Part shown: piece by piece, positions 38,228-41,656 of the stretch
Position numbering within the stretch: position 1 is the first letter of the stretch
Layout of the letters: the number at the start of each line of letters is the position of its first letter
Assembly: GCA_026770585.1 (NCBI GenBank)
Contig: MU646373.1
Location: 150,836-192,491 of the forward strand
Length of the DNA stretch: 41,656 bases
Reading direction: 5' to 3'
Source of the DNA: Baffinella frigidus
Lineage: Eukaryota > Cryptophyceae > Cryptomonadales > Baffinellaceae
Program-made: the position numbers and the translations under genes
Notes under the pieces: generated by a model
Seen by the model: the letters and a program-made list of their open reading frames with translations, nothing else
What the model was told of the DNA's origin: nothing
Database searches by the model: none

Positions 38228-38537
38228 TAAGTTTGACGCCAGAATGAGGTCGTCCACCCTCAAAGGAGAGAGTGGTGAGAGCAGGGGCGAGCAGCGAGGA
38301 AGAGATCAGTCAGAGCGGGTGCGATATAAAGCAGCGAGGGCAGGAGTGGGCCGAAAGTGCGTATCACTGCCGAAAAAAAGGGGCGAGCAGGGGCGGGCCG
38401 AGAGGGGAATAACCAGTCCCCGGGCAAGTTTGACGCCAGAATGAGGTCGTCCACCCTGACGCCAGAATGAGGTCGTCCACCCTGACGCCAGAATGAGGTC
38501 GTCCACCCTGACGCCAGAATGAGGTCGTCCACCCTGG
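38228..38537 (+). repeat. 26-bp tandem repeat plus a distant unit
   Basis: The unit TGACGCCAGAATGAGGTCGT+CCACCC is repeated four times at about 38430-38535. A single further copy lies at 38232-38257, preceded by GTTTGACGCC like the array start. The interval between is GA-rich unique DNA, as if one flanking unit had been separated from the array by an insertion. Confidence 0.85.
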
Positions 38538-38659
38538 AAGGAGAGACCAGCAATGGCTGGGCGGGCCAAGAGGGGTCTAACCCGCATGAGGCGTTGCCGC
38601 TCCTCTGCGTCCGAAGGAAATGGCGAGTCGTACGCCTCTTCTTCCTGGTTTCGGGATGA

Positions 38660-38800
38660 GGTTTTAAGGTGAAGGGTTGAGGATTTAGGGTTTAGGGTTT
38701 AAGGTTTAAGGTTTAGGGTTTAGGGTGTGGGGTGCAGGGTGTAGGGTGTAGGGTTTAGGGGTTGGGAGTCTGGGTTTGGGGTTTAGGGTGAATGTGCGTT
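38660..38800 (-). repeat. Telomere-like tract 3' of the FKBP gene
   Basis: TTTAGGG/TTTAAGG/GGGTGTA on plus, about 50 bases beyond the FKBP stop codon. The C-rich strand is the FKBP sense strand. Confidence 0.85.
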
Positions 38801-38850
38801 GTGGTGAGGGAGCCGCGCCGCCTCCTTCAGGACCGATAGGATTGATTGAT

Positions 38851-41177
38851 TCACAACATCTCAAGGAACAGGATCTGTCCTCGCGAAACCATACTCTTTG
38901 CGCATCCCCTGCTTCTGGCACCGACGCTTGCCTGGCAGACCGTGCCGCTAGAGTGCCGCGGTGAGAGCGCTGGCTCCCCGGCAGGCGAGGCAGGCTGGCA
39001 GGCAGGCGCGCACACACGGGCAGGCGAGGCCACGACGCCCTCGGTGCACGCCCCCCCTCCGGGCTTGCACACAAGACTTGCACGCACGCAAGCAAGCAGC
39101 GTCGCTGGCGGATTGCCGCTCTGGGGATAAACCCCATGTAGGCATAGCTCGAGTCACTTTACACAAGTCACGTCCTATAAGTATTAGAAAACGGTTCGGA
39201 GTGCACCTGCGGGCCCGTTTCTGGAGGCTCATCGACTTTGGTATCACTCAACTCTAGGCTCAAGCGCCTCATTTAGGACCTATATCGAGAGTAACAAAGA
39301 AGAAGAGAAGAAGTGCACCTCGATGCGACAGCCGAGATCGGGGGGGATGGCGCAGTGCACGCTCCCGCCCGGGCTCGCAAACACGCACGCAAGCAAGCAC
39401 GCAGCGTCGTTGGCGGTTTGCCGCGGTTCGGAGTCAGTGGTTGGTCACTTTTCCAAGGCGCAGGGGGCTCACGATGATCATCGAGGTCCTTTCTGAGGGT
39501 AATAAAGAAGAAGACGAGGACGTTGGGAGTGCACCTCGATGCGGAAGCCGAGATCGGGGGGGATGACGCAGTGCACGCGCCCGCCTGCCCGCATCTCGCC
39601 CACCATCTCCTGCCGAGAGACCGCCGCATGTCACCACTATCCGGGGATGCAGGGGTACGTGGTTCATAAGAAACTGCCCCCCCCCCCCCCCGGGACCACC
39701 GTAGAGCCCTGGACATGGCCCTGCTGTAGGGTCCTAGGGGGAGGCGGTTTCGTATGAGCGAGGTACCCCTGTAGACGTTGGAGCCATCGGCGGGCCTATC
39801 CCTGGATAGTCCTCACACCCAGGCACCTTGGTGTTTTCTAGCAGGTTGTCGGTGGTGAAGGTGTTGTGGTGCCATCAACACACATGTCTGCATCAGGAGG
39901 CAACGTTGGGCCTGCAGACAGGCAGTCAGAGAGAGAGAGAGAGAGCGAGCAAGAGCAAGCGAGAGCGAGAACGGGCGAGAGAGTCAGAGAGAGATCGCGC
40001 GCGCGAAAGATAGAGTCAGAGCGAGAGAGCGAGAGAGAGAGAGAGCGAGCGAGGAGCGAGAGAGAGCGCGAGAGAGCGAGAGAGAGAGCGAGCGAGAGAG
40101 AACGCGAAAGAGCGCGCGCGAGAGAGAGATGTAGGGAGGAAGACGAACCTCAAAGCCGGGCATGATGTGCGGATCGCAGCCGAAGATAAACTCGAATGCC
40201 TCGTCCTGCATCGCGATCGATCTCACTTTAATCCGGGGACATGTTTAATTTCAAACGAAATGATTGCCTATTTGTGCATATGAGTTGGACGAGGGTTAAA
40301 TAGGGTCCTAAGTAAATTTGATGAGGGCCATAATCCGGTTTGATGGGCCATTTCCCTTGAAACTAAACATGTTCCTGGAACTTCGCAAGCCTCTCAAACC
40401 ACACAGCAGGCAACCAAGGGATGTTTGGTGGCTGAACCGCCAAGAATCAGTTAGGATATTCATAGACAGGACCCTATATCCCCACGGACTGCCCACTGTA
40501 GCAGCCTATGGATATTCACTCCAGGGTTATTCACGAATCTCTTGGAAGTTCGCTGTGTGGCACGCTCGCCATTTCTGAGGTGTAGGCGATGAGGGCAGTT
40601 GTAACGCCTGAGTAGCACTGAGAGCGGGCGTCTACGAAGCGCGAGCGTGTCAGCCCCAGAGGTCCGGGATCCTTGGCAACCGACTTATCTCACACAATGT
40701 ATTTATTAATTGGTTTTAGAAAGTCAACTCCCGCACAAAATCTTCAACTTAATATTCTATTTAGTAGTGGTGAACAATACGTTGACGATTTTGGGGGTGT
40801 GTCAGCCTGAGAGGATGCTCGGGCACGGACGGGGTTAGCAACAACTTGCTCAAGAGGGGATAACGATCTAATATCACACAATGGATTTATCAATTGGTTT
40901 TAGAAAGGCAACCCCCCCACAAAATCATCAACTTATCGTTGACCATTACGAATTAAAATATTAAGTCGATGATTTTGTGGGGGAGTTGACGTTCTAAAAC
41001 CTATTAATAAATACATTGTGTGAGATAAGGACGTGGCTAGCATCAACTCGCTCAAGAGGGGCGATCGATCGCACCTGCCACCACAACAAGGGATAGCGAT
41101 CGTACCTCCGGCCAGAGCGCGCTCCCGTCCTTGAGGTGGAAGTCACCCTTCCAAGGCCGCGCCCCCTCCTCGAACAG
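38851..41177 (-). CDS. FKBP-type peptidyl-prolyl isomerase, 5' end not resolved
   Basis: Exons on the minus strand, all phase 0: 41177-41106, 40205-40149, 39609-39535, 38931-38851 (TGA). The joined protein reads through LKDGSALWPE, DEAFEFIFGCDPHIMPGFE, EMVGEMRAGGRVHCVIPPDL, and ends MVSRGQILFLEML. This follows the FKBP fold (pattern DG..F..., F.F.LG...I.G.E......M..G, IPP.L, and a C-terminal L.F.VEL strand). The family catalyses prolyl cis-trans isomerisation and some members are chaperones. Several active-site positions differ from FKBP12: no F-D pair after the DG turn, Phe where Trp sits at the pocket base, Phe for the late Tyr. Activity may therefore be reduced. The N-terminus lies upstream of 41177, perhaps beyond the window. 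A decoy copy of the 39609-39535 exon edge lies in the next intron. Confidence 0.75.
39325..39365 (-). repeat. Decoy copy of an FKBP exon 3' edge
   Basis: On the minus strand GTGCACTGCGCCATCCCCCC, then CGATCTCGGCTGTCGCATCGAG|GTGCAC, repeats the end of the exon at 39609-39535 with its donor. The adjoining intron sequence (CGCACGCAAGCAAGCACGCA) also repeats at about 39078-39100. Confidence 0.8.
39650..39771. mobile_element. Palindromic element, family A
   Basis: Begins CAGGGGTACGTGGTTCATAA, ends GAGCGAGGTACCCCTG. It ends 40 bases upstream (in sense) of the FKBP acceptor at 39609. Confidence 0.85.
39927..40132 (+). repeat. (GA)n-rich purine tract
   Basis: About 200 bases of GA repeats with GC interruptions, in sense a CT-rich tract directly after the FKBP donor at 40149. 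Confidence 0.9.
40229..40380. mobile_element. Inverted-repeat element
   Basis: Left arm GGGACATGTTTAATTTCAAA pairs imperfectly with the right arm CTTGAAACTAAACATGTTCC. The centre has TTAAATAGGGTCC. Confidence 0.55.
40686..41030. mobile_element. Inverted-repeat element(s), ends TTATCTCACACAATG
   Basis: TCTCACACAATGTATTTATT starts at 40689, a related word TATCACACAATGGATTTATC at 40872, and the inverted terminus AATAAATACATTGTGTGAGA at about 41007-41026. Inner arms are CCCCCACAAAATCATCAACT and GATGATTTTGTGGGGGAGTT. This looks like one complete element (40872-41026) next to a second, partly preserved copy. They lie in an FKBP intron. Confidence 0.75.
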
Positions 41178-41382
41178 CTGCGCCAACACCCACTTAGCAG
41201 CCACCGGGGCCTTCACGGATACAGTCCGTCTCAACGATTTGTACTAGAATCTTATCTATTGCTCTGGATTCTACTCGTCCGCTGCTGAGTGGCTGTCAGT
41301 CATCACCGAAAAGATATGTAAGCTTGACAGATCTTTCCTGTCACTGCATCCGACAGGGGGGAGTGTTGTCCTGATCCCGTGG

Positions 41383-41529
41383 TTTAGGGTTCAGGGTTTG
41401 GGGTTTAGGGTTTAGGGTTAGGATTTAGGTTTCAGGGTTTAGGGATTGGGAATTAGGGTTTAGGGTTTAGGGTTGAGGGTTTAGGGTTGGGAGTGTAGGG
41501 TGTAGGGCGTAGGGTGCTGGGTGCAGGGT

Positions 41530-41571
<42 letters not shown>

Positions 41572-41602
41572 GGAGGGTTGAGGGTTTTGAGGGTTGGATG
41601 GT

Positions 41603-41641
<39 letters not shown>

Positions 41642-41656
41642 GGTCGAGGGTTGAGG
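41383..41656 (-). repeat. Telomere-like tract at the right edge
   Basis: TTTAGGG variants changing to a homogeneous GGGTTGA array that runs off the window. The C-rich strand is the FKBP sense strand. Confidence 0.9.

Noticed and set aside
38430-38535. CRISPR array
   Set aside because: The 26-bp units are directly adjacent without spacers, and the DNA is eukaryotic; it is a minisatellite.
39780-39870. Exon between FKBP exons (frame with NLLENTKVPGCEDYPG on minus)
   Set aside because: The flanking exons 40149-40205 and 39535-39609 already join in phase within the conserved PGFE-EMVGEM segment, leaving no room for an insert.

Overview
The window is nuclear DNA of a microbial eukaryote with a moderately GC-rich, very intron-rich genome. 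It has telomere-type repeats of the plant/alveolate/algal kind (TTTAGGG/CCCTAAA and many variants), AATAAA-type signals, GT-AG plus a few GC-AG introns, and dense short palindromic transposons. A chromerid, dinoflagellate or another alga/protist would fit; the sequence does not let me name the lineage. There is no prokaryotic operon structure and no rRNA or CRISPR array. The repeat content looks subtelomeric, but the telomere-like tracts are spread over the whole window and inside genes, so they are interstitial.

Most real coding sequence is cut into short exons that a simple ORF scan misses. By matching splice sites, reading phase and protein-family motifs I could assemble: (1) a plus-strand gene, 3952-13780, for a protein with a cyclic-nucleotide-binding domain and a long Ser/Pro-rich tail; (2) a minus-strand armadillo-type helical-repeat gene, 23228 down to 15152, whose eight exons add up to an intact 396-codon frame; (3) a plus-strand SMYD-type gene (split SET domain, MYND zinc finger, C-terminal helical repeats), 23486-31774, head-to-head with gene 2; (4) a minus-strand single-exon gene, 34668-35126, with a Tudor/SH3-like C-terminus; (5) a plus-strand small signal-anchor protein, 35972-36397; (6) a minus-strand FKBP-type peptidyl-prolyl isomerase, 38851 to at least 41177, with its 5' end not resolved. 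A short membrane-protein ORF (618-911) and some isolated candidate exons are weaker.

The rest is repeats. Large tracts of degenerate CCCTAAA/CCCTGAA/CCCTCAA repeat fill many introns and flanks. With few exceptions their C-rich strand is the sense strand of the gene they sit in, often starting a few bases after a 5' splice site or ending at a 3' splice site. About 17 copies of a ~120-bp palindrome (family A), six of a ~100-bp palindrome (family G), three of family B and several other inverted-repeat elements are scattered through introns and intergenic DNA. Families A and G are flanked by TA, and one family A copy has a related empty site inside the window, as expected for Tc1/mariner-like MITEs.

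The most unusual pattern is that, in all four multi-exon genes, pieces of exons that include a splice site are repeated in degenerate form in the neighbouring introns, sometimes with a palindrome between the copies. Together with the strand-oriented telomere-like tracts, this suggests that introns here grow by duplication of splice-junction DNA and by recruitment of telomere-type repeat.
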